A stretch of 64,000 nt of DNA, from contig CM060064.1 of assembly GCA_030533445.1 (NCBI GenBank), positions 38,905,787-38,969,786 of the forward strand. Reading direction: 5' to 3'. This DNA comes from Cyprinodon diabolis. Lineage: Eukaryota; Chordata; Actinopteri; Cyprinodontiformes; Cyprinodontidae. Positions 49,859 through 60,707 of the stretch are shown here, one piece after another. Numbering within the stretch: the first letter of the stretch is position 1; each line of letters opens with the position of its first letter. The position numbers and the translations under genes are program-made. The notes under the pieces are model-generated. The model was given only the letters and a program-made list of their open reading frames with translations, searched no databases and was not told the origin of the DNA.

Positions 49859-52479
49859 AGGTTAGTCATTTTTATTTGACGAAATCATTGAGATTATGCA
49901 AAATATATCATGACCTAATGTAGCAGAACAAATGTGAATTAATTAAATAATTACCTATATATTTGTCCCAGTTTAACATAGTAAATTAGTATTACCAATA
50001 TCATATTTTAAACAATAAATAACAGCTTGATTTAGGTCATTTAGATTAAATAAAAAGTCAATGGACAAAAAAAACTAGGAAACAGCTTATAAGCTGAATA
50101 CAGGACTAGACCAAAGCAGCCTCATCCTCATAGCCTGCTCTCTGTGAATACCAACGTGTGCAGACGTTCTTTTCAAACGGAAAACTCCTCATAAAGAAGC
50201 TTTCAACCCCATTGCTCTCTTTACACATGCACTTACATGCATCAAGTTTTCTTCTGTGGCTCACGGTCATATTTTCTGCAACATTTTATTGTGTTACGGC
50301 GCCCCACTGGGGCAAAAGAAAAAGACGGCTAGAAAGAGAGAACAAACATCCATTCTTTGCCTCTGGCCATGGACTTCCTGATTTTGTCAGTCACTCATCC
50401 CATAACAAGATGCTGCAAAACCTCAACAAGAGACTTCAGTGTTATTCTCATTTCACGCAGGTGCGGACATGCACAGGCTTCGGTAGTTCTCTCCGTTTTT
50501 TATCCCTTCTCTTTGCCACACATGAAAAATGAATTTAATAGCACGCATCTTGCTATGATTAAGTGTGTTCTTATTTGTGCAGGGCGTTAATGGAAGAACT
50601 GTCATCATCAGGCCATAATCTCATGTTTTTTCTTTTCTCTTTTTTTTGAAACAGTGGAGCATAAATGTTTATTGAGCCCCGGAGGCACGTAAGCAAATGT
50701 GACCTCATCTGCGCCGATGTAAAGCGTCTGCTTTCAGAGGGGAGTGCAGATGGAAAGATCTGTAAATCACAGAATCTGCTCTGCTCAGTCAAACAGCTGC
50801 ATGGTTCCTGCCCACAATTAAAGACCAATCGCAAATCTTCGACATCCACTACGCTGCTTTAGTCGCACAAATGAAGAATACTTTGCTTCATGTATTTTAC
50901 CAACTTCGCTCTCCTCTCGCTCCACATAGCAATACACTCTTTTTCCTCCACCTTGATGTTTCCTATATGACCTGATTTGGCTGCTTCAGCTTTTGATAAT
51001 TTTTTTCCAGCATGTTAACCTCACGTCTTTGCAACAGATCATTCATGTGCACTTTAGTTGCAGCCGTTTAAAACCTGTGTTGACGCAAAGCAAACTTGAA
51101 TGCATTCATCTGGTGATTAGTAAAACTGAAACTGAGGAAAGTTTAGGAAATAACAGACAAAAAGGGAAAGAAAAGTTGGAGTAACTGAAAGATAAAGGTT
51201 GGTGTGTGTGTAGTGTCTCTGCTCGCCTGACACCCAGGGGTGATTACTTTGTGTTAATCTTGTATCAGCTCTGCACCATTTGGAGGCTTCACAGTGTATT
51301 CCCTATTATGTGCAGAGAAATCTGCTGCATACAGACAGACTGCTGTTAGCAGCTGAACTTTCTCATGGAACAGAAACAATCTATCATCCTTAGGTTATCA
51401 TGGTATTTCTCTGTGATGTCCCCTCTCCCACCTTTCATCTCTGTATTCCTTCCAACTTCTAACCAGCTGTGCTCCATATTTCAGCCTCGCTTCCCAGTAG
51501 ATTTTTAAATTGATCTGCTAAATTGAACCTCAGAGCTTTTTATCTCCTTTTTTTTAATCTTGTGGTGTCTGTCACAAATTTCTTGAGGATTACTTTAGAC
51601 TTTCAAAAAGAGAAACCAATGAATAGAGGTTTTTCTGGGTTGAGTGCTCCATATGAAATTCTGACCGGTCATGAATCCAGAGATATTGAAGAAGCTTCAT
51701 GTTACACACATGTTTCAATAGCTTTTCTTAGTTAGAAAGTCAACAGCAGATGTAAATAATTATTAAAAAAAAATAGCTTAAAGTGCCGTTTAAGATTGGG
51801 AATAATATATAAAAACTGAACGTATCTGTTTTGAATTAAAATAAAACGAATAACTATCAGCTCAAAGGGAGCAAAATTCAAAGCCATAAAATACTTTTTT
51901 TTGTATCAGTCGATGTTTAATTTTTACATCTAAGAAAGTCTTTTAAAAAAAGGTGAATAAATTGTCATTTTTGTCTAGTAAAAAACATTAAATAAATCCA
52001 GCAGCTTTTCAAAACTTCTCATTATTTTAAAAAGTAGTACAATAATTGAATATCTGTGTATCCCTGTCCATATTGGCTGCTTTTTTCTATCCACTAAATA
52101 GAGTTTCTGAATAAGTTGATTCAAAATAAGTTTAGTTAGAAATTAAAACATTATTAAACTTCTGAATAAAAGAACCAAAAGTGTTTTTAGAGCCAGGAGA
52201 GTTCTTGTAATGTTGGAGCTACTTAAGTACAAATTATGTTTACTTAGTTTCCAGAATTATCTAAATTAATTTGATGCAGTGTTGATTTGGAGAGACATTT
52301 GTGTGGCCATTTTTAAGCCACTGATTACATAAACTGAATTTTATGAACAATTAACATCCCATACTCCACAAGACCCACTGGTTATAAATTAAATGCATCT
52401 TTTTAAGGTGGAACAGGCTGGCTTTCCTTAAAACATCTTTATATGAGATTTGAAAAAGACTGTTTTGAATTACAATGAT
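49859..52479. other. Intronic stretch, mostly unrecognised
   Basis: 50150-50900 is GC-richer and free of recognisable repeats; several overlapping open frames there lack domains. The rest is AT-rich. Confidence 0.4.
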
Positions 52480-52483
52480 TTAA

Positions 52484-52984
52484 AGGTACAGTGTGTAATT
52501 TTCAGCGACATCTAACGTCCAGACTGCAGACCGCAGCAACATGAACATCTCCCCCCCACCGCTTCTCCCCCTCAACAGTACGGCGAGCGTTACGGGACAA
52601 AATGTCTTCCACGACGTCCGCATCACCTACCTTCTCAAGTGATGAGGTTTGTTTACATAGATAATTTTACAGATAGTATTTCATTAGTCTGTGTAGGGTA
52701 TAGATTTCAGTACCGTCTCAGTTCATCTCTTTCAACTTGCCGTAGTTACTTTCGAGCGCAATGGGCGATCTCGCAATCGCTAGTTTGTTGGCTGCCGTAG
52801 CGCAAAGATGTCTGCCTCCATGGCTGCGAGACCCGCTCCTATGTAATTATAAATAACGAATTCTAAGGCAACACAAATATTAAGGTTAAGAGGCTGAGCT
52901 AGTAGATGATGATAAATAACATAGTTATGTATAATATATTACATTTCTGACTGTATATCCCTGTAATTATTACACACTGTAGCT
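52484..52984. mobile_element. TTAA-flanked MITE (501 bp), complete
   Basis: The left end AGGTACAGTGTGTAATTTTC and right end ATTACACACTGTAGCT form a terminal inverted repeat (AG[G/C]TACAGTGTGTAAT). TTAA lies directly outside on both sides (52480-52483 and 52985-52988), the duplication expected for Kolobok- or piggyBac-type transposons. The left 70 bases are the reverse complement of 6323-6387. Internal sequence lacks a transposase frame, so it moved using an enzyme supplied elsewhere. Confidence 0.7.
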
Positions 52985-52988
52985 TTAA

Positions 52989-53599
52989 AAAAACATTAAA
53001 AACCTTAATTATTAATGACATGACATTACAGTGCTGACTGACTAAAATTGCTAAACAGAGTTTTTGTAGGTTTCAACTAGTACTTTGGCTTTAGGAGGGA
53101 GATTTCTTTCTGTCTATTTTTAGCTTAACTCAATCCACAGATTCTCTGTTTAATTTTAGTTGTTACTCTGGTTTGCTTACTCCAAAATATTGAAAAAGTT
53201 CTCCTTAAACCTAAAACTGCAAATGCTATGAATAACTTGAGACTGTAAATAAACAGTCTTTTTAAATAAATTATAATGTTTTCGGATTACCTTTTTAAAA
53301 AATAAAAGATAAAGTAGTTGTTGGGCCCAGCTAGACACATTATTGTATCTACACTTCCCAGCAACCATCACAACTCTCACAATACATATAGGTGATAAAA
53401 ATTCACTGCCCAACACCCTGCTGTAGTTTTTGGCTGCCAAGGAGGCACCTTGCTGCTTTGCAACGCTCACTTTATTTTAAATCACAACTGAACCAAAAAA
53501 TAAACATGATGTGGAAAAAAACAAATTGTGATTAGTCTACTAATCAAAAAAATAATCGATAGATTCACAAATATTAAAACTAGAAAAGCACATTCAGTC
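52989..53599. other. Intronic stretch with a short repeat-like block
   Basis: GATTAGTCTACTAATCAAAAAAATAATCGATAG at 53532-53564 looks like a fragment of a fish repeat rich in ATTAGTCGACTAATC. Otherwise nothing was recognised. Confidence 0.4.
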
Positions 53600-53752
53600 T
53601 CTTTCAAAAATTCCTGCATCCAGATGGTAATCTGGATCATCACCAGTCAGAATAAGCACCTTCTCTGAAAGATTCAGCAAAATCTGTCCATAACTTTTAT
53701 TGTTATTTTGAAAAGATGAAAACATAACCTCCTTGGCAGAGGTAATAAACAC
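53600..53752 (+). repeat. LINE 3'-tail-like fragment
   Basis: GGTAATCTGGATCATCACCA, CAGCAAAATCTGTCCATAAC and ATAACCTCCTTGGCAGAGGT occur in the same order as in the 3' part of a widespread fish LINE (I believe RTE-like). The internal spacing is shortened. Only the tail is present. Confidence 0.5.
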
Positions 53753-54157
53753 TGCAACCCTACTGGCCATATTACACTAGAGGTAAAAAAGAAAAAGAAG
53801 AAAAAAAAACTTCAACATAAACCAGCGAATACCGGGTGCCTATTATGTTTGATGGAGCCAAACAATTAAGAGTTTTCCACAAGCAAAGTAGCATTTTAAA
53901 AGACTTAAAAATAAATAAATTTTTTGTGTGTGTGTGTGAAAAATGTAAGTAATGAACTCATTTGCCTCTATGCACTCATTGATTGCTGAAAAAATATCAT
54001 GTTAAGGATGGACATGTGATCCACGACCAGATACAAGTCTAAAGGGAAAGTATTTCTTTTGCACTGAACAAACACAATTATCATCAGAAGACAGCATGCC
54101 AGGTTATTTTTGATTGCAGTTTGGGCCATTTATAGGGAACAAGAGTATTGTTAAAAT

Positions 54158-54493
54158 TTGTGTTGCACTGACTCCAATACCAGTATCGGGCAGGGCCCAG
54201 ATAATGCACTAAAATGGTGGTATTGGTATAAGCGAGTACCGATACCATTTTGAGAGCCAAAAGTTTGTTCAACTATTGTCACTCATTCCAGGTAGGCAAT
54301 AAAAAGTTCTAATGGATTCACTTTCTATTGACTTTATCCTGCTTCACAAAGGTATGCAGCAGCTTGACAAAGCCATGACGGCAAGTAATGTTCATATATA
54401 CACACACACATCAATTTCAAACAGATGGTATCGGCCAATACTGCCCAGCCAGGTATCAGGTATCGGGGCCAAAAAATGGCATCGGTGCAACTA
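54158..54493. mobile_element. hAT-type MITE (336 bp) with 8-bp target duplication
   Basis: The left end TTGTGTTGCACTGACTCC and the complement of the right end, TAGTTGCACCGATGCC, are imperfect inverted repeats of the fish hAT end TAGTGTTGCACCGATACC. GTTAAAAT flanks both sides (54150-54157 and 54494-54501), an exact 8-bp duplication as hAT transposases make. Inner subterminal blocks contain multiple GTATCGG/CCGATAC-like repeats. It has no coding capacity. Confidence 0.75.
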
Positions 54494-54501
54494 GTTAAAA
54501 T

Positions 54502-55015
54502 GCTGAATAAAATGTCACCACATCCTGCAAAAACCATCTAATATTGTGGCAGAGTTGTGACATTACAGAGAAGTCCCAATCTGGTGAAAAGGTGCCTTTT
54601 TGGAAATTACGATAAAACTTTCATCAAACAGAAATGGTCCAGGGAAGATTTCTCTTCACTGATTTTAGAGAAGAACAAGCTAAATAAATCAGATATCTTG
54701 CTGTTCACTGAAGAATAGAAGCCCTATCTTCAATATGCACTCAAAAATAAAAAAAATATATATCTGACTAGTAAATGAGTTTATGAATAAAATATTTCTA
54801 AATATGAAAACCTATTGCCCTATAGAAGCCCATTGAAGAATTAAAGGGGACATGCCAAAAAAGACTGCCTTTATCAACCAATATACTAGAAGTAACAGAA
54901 GATTACTTTAGGCAACAGATGAAAAATATACACATCACACTATGTTAATCAAACGCTTAAACAGAGCCATGACCCTGTACATGATCAGATGAAATTACAC
55001 AAGCAGAAACACACG
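54502..55015. other. Intronic stretch, nothing recognised
   Basis: AT-rich sequence between the hAT MITE and the LTR. Confidence 0.5.
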
Positions 55016-55755
55016 TGTCAGACAAGCCTTAAGGAAATTATTGCAGCTCATACATGTTGGGATCTGGAGCTGTACCACCTTCCTCCAGCAGAGTGCGCCG
55101 TGGGTCTCCTGGAGCTGGAGTCTTCCAGCACACCTGAGACGCATCTACTCATCAGGAGACCTGCCCTTTATAACCAGCTGCCAGACCTTGCTTCGACGCC
55201 GCAGTTTGGTTAGCGACCTGAGCCTTCGAAACTGATAAGAATCTTAGTTGTCTCTTGAGAGAGATCTGATTCTAACTCTCTTCTGTTTTTGTCTCTCAGG
55301 AAACCTGTCTCTAGCCTGAAGCTCTGGATGAGCTTAACCTGCCAATCTGCCCTGGTGAGCCAAACCTGAAGATTCCTATGTGGATTCTCCTGCTGCTCTT
55401 AGTGAAGAGCTGAAAGTCTAATCCAGGTCTGCCATTCAAAGTGAGAAGCTAGATGCTGCAGCTGCTCGTGTACTCTGCTGAACAAACAGTCTTTGGACCC
55501 AATGGTTCCTCCTCTCTCAAAGAGAAGCCCGGATTCAGTCAAGGTAGAATTCTGAATTATCTAAGGACTCATGCTCATCTGCCTGCCTTTCTAATCAAAC
55601 TATCATCTCTGCAGACTTCAGTGAACCAGCCCGAACCAGTTCAAGATCCTGTACTTAACTTGTATTATTGCACATTCAATAAACTCTGTTAAACCTTTTA
55701 CCCAGCCTCCGTTGTGTTCTGCATGTGGGCTAAGCAACTAAAACCCATCATGACA
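55016..55755 (+). mobile_element. LTR (solo, 740 bp), target duplication not visible
   Basis: Starts TGTCAGACAAGCC and ends AACCCATCATGACA, with inverted TGTCA/TGACA termini. CCTTTATAACC near 55168 could be the TATA box, and TTCAATAAACTCTG near 55675 the poly(A) signal, placing U3-R-U5 in plus orientation. The flanks ACACG and ATACA do not match, so either the duplication decayed, the ends are mis-set, or it arose by recombination between two insertions. It stops 201 bp from the splice donor of the exon at 55957-56099, antisense to that gene. Confidence 0.6.
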
Positions 55756-55956
55756 ATACAAAGATGAAAAATGTATAGTGTTTGAGAGAATTATAAACTG
55801 CACATCATATGATATGAAAATTATGTTGGAAAGAAGTTAAAGGGGAAAATGTCATCTCTCCTTTTTAGGTCTCAGTTGGAGGATAATCCTTGGAGTGTAG
55901 CAGCTGTTCAAAGGCAGCAAGCAGACCGCATGCCGAGAGATGAACATCAGACTCAC

Positions 55957-56099
55957 CGTGTTAAATCCTGGGAAAAGGCTGACCGCTGACGCCGTGTCCA
56001 AAGGAATTGGGAGAAACTGCTTCATGCCCAGCGAGGTTTGGACAGCGGGCAGAGTTGGACGCATCAGGGTAGGCATGAGGCCATTTTGACATGTGTTAC
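55957..56099 (-). CDS. znf385d: ZNF385-family zinc-finger protein, internal exon (Pro/Leu-rich segment before the finger)
   Basis: 143 bp: two bases finishing a Gly codon plus 47 codons, including NTCQNGLMPTLMRPTLPAV and KQFLPIPLDTASAVSLFPGF. The second string corresponds closely to the segment that precedes MDPVQKAV in ZNF385 proteins; the form FLPxPLDTAxAV is closest to ZNF385D as I remember it. The acceptor is TTTGCTCCCTCCTGCAG (minus strand, ending 56100), entering in phase 1. The donor AACACG|GTGAGT at 55956 is a near-perfect consensus, leaving in phase 0, which matches the exon at 16405-16512. An ATG just upstream (MLPLLPPA) keeps the frame open through the intron end, but the strong acceptor argues against its being the start. 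Earlier exons should be beyond 64000. Confidence 0.88.
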
Positions 56100-58734
56100 C
56101 TGCAGGAGGGAGCAAAGGCAACATGGTGAGCCGGTGACAGCAGCAACGGAAGATGACTGAGCCAAAATCTATTTAAACTGACATCCGATGACATCCCTTA
56201 GTGAGTTCCTATTTAATCTGTCATCTGTGTCATCAATGTCTCCATCCCTTCTCATCCCATTTGCTGCCATTTCAGCTGTTTAACACCTGTGCTCCTCAGG
56301 CTGCCAACTCAAGGCTTTACATTCATGTGAAGCTCACAGCACAAACTGATTTAACTGAAACTAGAGCCTAGATAAAATGCTTGTTTTTGCAATTAGGAAA
56401 GTACATGTGTTTAAAGAAAATCAGTTTTTCAAGAGTTGACAAATCTATGCTGTTCATTTAAATATGCCAAAATTTTCAAAATTAGAATAAAATCTGCTAT
56501 ATTTTTAAAGTTACTGTGAAATACTGAGCAAAATATACAAGCAACACATACTGTATATACCCGACATATCAATACAGTAGTTGTAATTTATATTATTTGT
56601 TTTTTAGGTGCACCAGTCTGAGAATGTATTACACCACATGGTGCTGCTGCTTCCATTACCTTACTTCACAGTTTATCATTTTCTCAGGCTTGCATTCTTC
56701 CCCATTTTTACTTTCTGTGTAATTTAGGATTGATCTCACAATTCTCTTGTTTTTTAAGATTTAGGTCGTCCTAGTCTAAGGTCATCTGTGGGTCCTCCAC
56801 ACTCTTTAAGTTCACAGATCCATACTTTTATTAATCGCAAAATTTGGGACAACAAAACTCAAGAGTTGTTCAAAATGTCTTAATTTTATCTCAGTTGATC
56901 TTATCATTATTTATTAATCTCTCAGAGGCTTGATATCAACCTAAGATGTTTTCCTAAATTATTAATAGACATATTAATATTAGTATATTAAACTTTCATA
57001 TAGGAAATTTAAATTACCTTCATAAGAAGAGATAATTTCTGTCTTACAAGGTTGAATGTTTGCAAACAGAGTAAGGAAATATCTGGCATCAACAAGTGAA
57101 CTAGTTTTCTGAAATCCTTGCTCTTACACCCAGTTACTTGTCTTATTGATATTCACTTTCGTCCAGTTTATCATATTATCCTAAAACATTGTCTGATGAC
57201 AGGCAACAACCTGAAGTATCATAAATCAAACCATGCAGCAGGTTAGCCATTTTGGATTCTGGCCTTTGACATCAATATATATACAAAAATGAAAGTCAAA
57301 AATTCAATCAGCTTTTGATTGCTCCACAGGAAGTCTTAACTAAAGGTAACTGAAGGCCATTTTAAGGCTTATGACAGCATCCACTGTGGAACAGAGATTT
57401 TACTAGGTGGCTGTCTCTTGACATCTACGTTGTAACACAGGCCTGAGGGTCATTCAAGGTGTGCGTATAGCGTTACCTATATTCTTTTAATAAAGAAAAA
57501 TAAAATGAAAGATCATGTTGCAAAGTCAAAGAAGGAGGGAAATTCAACTAGGCATGGTTTCAAAATAAGAAAAAGAAATGAAGGGAAAAATCATGTCTCA
57601 TGCCTCTGTAGTTTGTATTGAGTGACAATCCCCCTCACAACCATCACAGCTTGTAAACACGTCTGGTAGCCGGCTCATTTTTCACTTGATGTTTTTATAT
57701 TTGCTCTCAGGCATCCTGCAGAAAGGCTTTGGGCTTAGTTGTGTTATTTTTGTCTTCTTGCACAGACTTTTGAGGTAGATCTACCAGTTTAATGAACAAC
57801 CCTAAGCCTGAGGATTGCTCCTGGTTCTGGAAACCTTCTATTTCTCAGGTTAAACAGGATGTAAAAAGTGTATCTGCATTAAACTGAACTGTTACTGTAT
57901 TGTAAATCACTAACATATCAATTGTACCGCTACTTGCAAAGACTGAAGCATGATCAACACTTAATGGAGAGAGGAAATATAGCTTCCTTCTTACTTAAAG
58001 ATTGGTAAACTGCCACAAAAACACTCATTTAATTAAAAATCTACAATGCTTGTTTTGAAGGTAATTAGCTGACACATAACTGAAAAGTGTCTTTTTTAGA
58101 TAAAGTTTAGGCAGGTATGGTTGCACAAGCAACTCCTCTTGAGGTTATCTTACAGTACCAATGATCTTCTCTTGTAAAACTGTTATTTCTTAAGTAGAGA
58201 AAATATTGTTAACTATAATTTCTAAATTGTGTTTGTCTTTTCTTTTCATCGTCCACCAATATCATTACAAAACCTTTGTATTCCAATAAAACTGTTTTGG
58301 CTTCTAACAGCTTTATGTGCAATAACGGATTTACTTTGACTGAGCTGCTTAAGTTTCCATTGGGATGCTAAAGTTTGTTGATTGTTAGAAGCTACATAAC
58401 TGGCTATCCAGTTCAGCCACAGGTGGATCCTCCTATAACAGGTTGCTTTGATGCAGTGATTCATGCAAAATTAGCCCCATCAAGGTATTGGGTTTATATA
58501 TAGAGGATAAGAAGGTCATAATTTAAAGTTTTCTGACATTTGTGAATACATTTATTTTTTTACTTTAACCTGGTGTTGCAGATATTTATTTTTAATGATT
58601 GTTGCCTTTTAGTTAAAGCCAAAACTAACAAAATATATAGAAAACACTGTTAAAAAAACTTTGCTGTGAAAAGTTTTTTTTTTTTTTTTACCCCAACACC
58701 CATATAAACCTTTAACTTATCAGGTTTTATATAA
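56100..58734. other. Intronic stretch, nothing firmly recognised
   Basis: AT-rich sequence. No repeat ends or coding frames were identified with confidence. Confidence 0.45.
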
Positions 58735-59055
58735 TGTTCTCCCATAGTCCGCAGCTACAGCAGCTTCAATGCTTCTGGGCAGGTTTTCCATAAGATTTAG
58801 TTGATTGAGTGTTTATTGGAATAATTTTCATTCTTCCAGACGTTAATTAACAAGGTCTGACACTGATGTTGGATGAAAGATATTGGCTTGCAGTCTGAGC
58901 TTTTCTCATTCCGAATATGTCGAAAGGTTGAAATCGGGTCATTACTCAATCTAAAAGTATCTTCCAAACCAAACTAAATCAACAGGACTAGTGCAAAGTC
59001 CTCTTTCAATGTAAGGATCATCAGCAAACCTTCCCCACAAAGCTTGAAGCATGAA
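58735..59055 (-). pseudogene. Decayed Tc1-like transposase, C-terminal part
   Basis: The plus strand here parallels the complement of 28640-28960 of the intact Tc1. Corresponding blocks, with substitutions, are CAGCTACAGCAGCTTCAATGCTTCTGG, ATTCTTCCAGACG, CACTGATGTTGGATGA, TGCAGTCTGAGC, GGTTGAAATCGGG and CCCCACAAAGC. The piece covers the last third of the transposase gene in minus orientation, with many substitutions and small gaps and no open frame. No terminal repeat is preserved. It belongs to the same or a close family but is far older than the copy at 27.8 kb. Confidence 0.7.
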
Positions 59056-60680
59056 GCTGCCCCAATTTTTAAAATCACCATATCCCATGGTTATATTAAA
59101 AATATATAAATAGGACTCTCAGAACTATCTGTAGTCTTGTCAAACAAATAATTGCATTAAATTTGCTTTAACTCCCTCGCAACAACTAATATTATGTTGT
59201 TGAAATATAAAAGTTTTACACAGTTAAAACAGTCATTTACAGAATGACAAGTTTCCCACAGCACAGCAAAAATGTGGGATATACTGCAGTTATCAAATCC
59301 ATTATCATGGAAATGCTGGTCAGGAATGTAGAGGGAGGAGGAGAAGGATGGGGTTCAAAAAAAATTATTCATTAAAATGTTTTAAATCTGAGAGTAATCC
59401 ATAGATGTATTTTCCTTGTTGAACATCTGTTGATTTTGGTACTGGTGCTGGAAGCCATGTTTTGAGAAAATACAGTGAAATAGCATTCAGGTTGTGCTGA
59501 GTAAGTATATAGCAGATTGTTTAAAAAAAAACTTCATCTTTTCCTTTCAAGAATTTTGATTCCTAGATAAAGTAGAGCCTCTGCCGTCAAAACATCAACT
59601 AGTTTCTCCAATTTCGAGATTACCGGTACAAAAGAAATGAAATCAGCCCCAAATTCCTATGATTGAAAAACTTTTACAGTATTATCTTTATTCTATAAAT
59701 AATTCAAATACAGACCAACCTGAGGTCTATAAATTACTGCTCCTTCCAAAGGATGGAGAAGTAACTGCAGTAATTCCCAACTTCAGGGACTGTACACTTT
59801 CTAATGGGGCATTACCAGTAGGCTGTTTTCAAACCATCTGGTCCCAGTTGCTAGGGGTGGTTGATCCAGGTCCAGAAAGTAAAAACCATCTACAGAGAAT
59901 ATTTCCAACTATTTGCATATCTAGCTCTACAACACAGACTGGGAGCCAATCACTGGGTTATGTAAACAGGATGAAAGAAAACAATGGCAGCGTTTCTCAT
60001 TTCTGGACCATGGTTACCCATCTCTGCCAGTTGTAGCTGTCTGGCAGTTTCTCTGTTGCCACTAGCTGTTGTCAGGACATTTAAGGGGCTCCCTCTCTAG
60101 CAAACCCTTCCCAACTTTGCACTTGTCAAAATGTATTCTGGCAATTGATGTTTTCCTGTGAATGTAAAACCCAGGTTCAGCAGAAAGATTGGTCGGCAAG
60201 GAGGCATCAAAAATCACTCTATAGAAATAATCTCTGCTCTGCAGTCAAGTACTCCACATCAGTGTATTCAATGCTCTGCATTTCATATGATGATGCAATG
60301 CTTGGATGTAACAGCTCGGCCATGAAAACCCTCTTCAGGGAAGCTCTCTATGCACTGTTGTTGAAAAAATTTGGACCTCTGGGCGTTACCAGTATCTATA
60401 TGGTGTCTGTGATTTTAAATAACCTTGATTTTTTTGTCATGGGGAACTTTCACTTTGTTTGGTGCACAGGTGGCACAAGATGACAGTACGACGGTGGAAA
60501 TGACAGAGCTCTTGAGAGCAATCCATTTTAAAGACGTTATTGTAGGCATTTGAAGGGTTGCATTTTTTTCAAACACTAGCTGTGTGTGCAATATATAGTT
60601 ATCCATTTTGTTGTTGTTATTGATTGTACTGTTTACATATTATACCTTTAGAACAATAAATTGACTAAATGAATAGTGTA
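59056..60680. other. Unclassified intronic stretch with two medium open frames
   Basis: Two plus-strand frames of 125 codons (59659-60036) and 112 codons (60145-60483) follow each other in slightly GC-richer DNA. Neither peptide has a recognisable domain, and there are no flanking splice signals I trust. They may be a relic of a transposon or processed gene. Confidence 0.3.
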
Positions 60681-60707
60681 GTCTAATAAAATGGCCACAT
60701 CACTGTA
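60681..60707 (-). repeat. DNA-transposon end-like fragment
   Basis: The complement, TACAGTGATGTGGCCATTTTATTAGAC, resembles the vertebrate transposon end containing GGCCACTTTATTAGGTACAC. It is only about 27 bases, with no partner end located. Confidence 0.35.

Larger units (their letters stand above)
16513..55956 (-). other. Large intron of the ZNF385-family gene (39.4 kb)
   Basis: This 39,444-bp interval lies between the donor AACACG|GTGAGT (minus, 55956 down) and the acceptor GTCTTCCAG (down to 16513), phase 0. It carries most of the transposons in the window, including the intact Tc1-like element in antisense. Introns of tens to hundreds of kb are known for ZNF385B and ZNF385D, which supports these paralogues over the compact ZNF385A. 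Confidence 0.8.

Noticed and set aside
55852..56124. Reading the ZNF385 exon at 56 kb as a first exon starting MLPLLPPA
   Set aside because: The sequence TTTGCTCCCTCCTGCAG directly before 56099 is a strong splice acceptor, and the peptide upstream is merely the translated pyrimidine tract.
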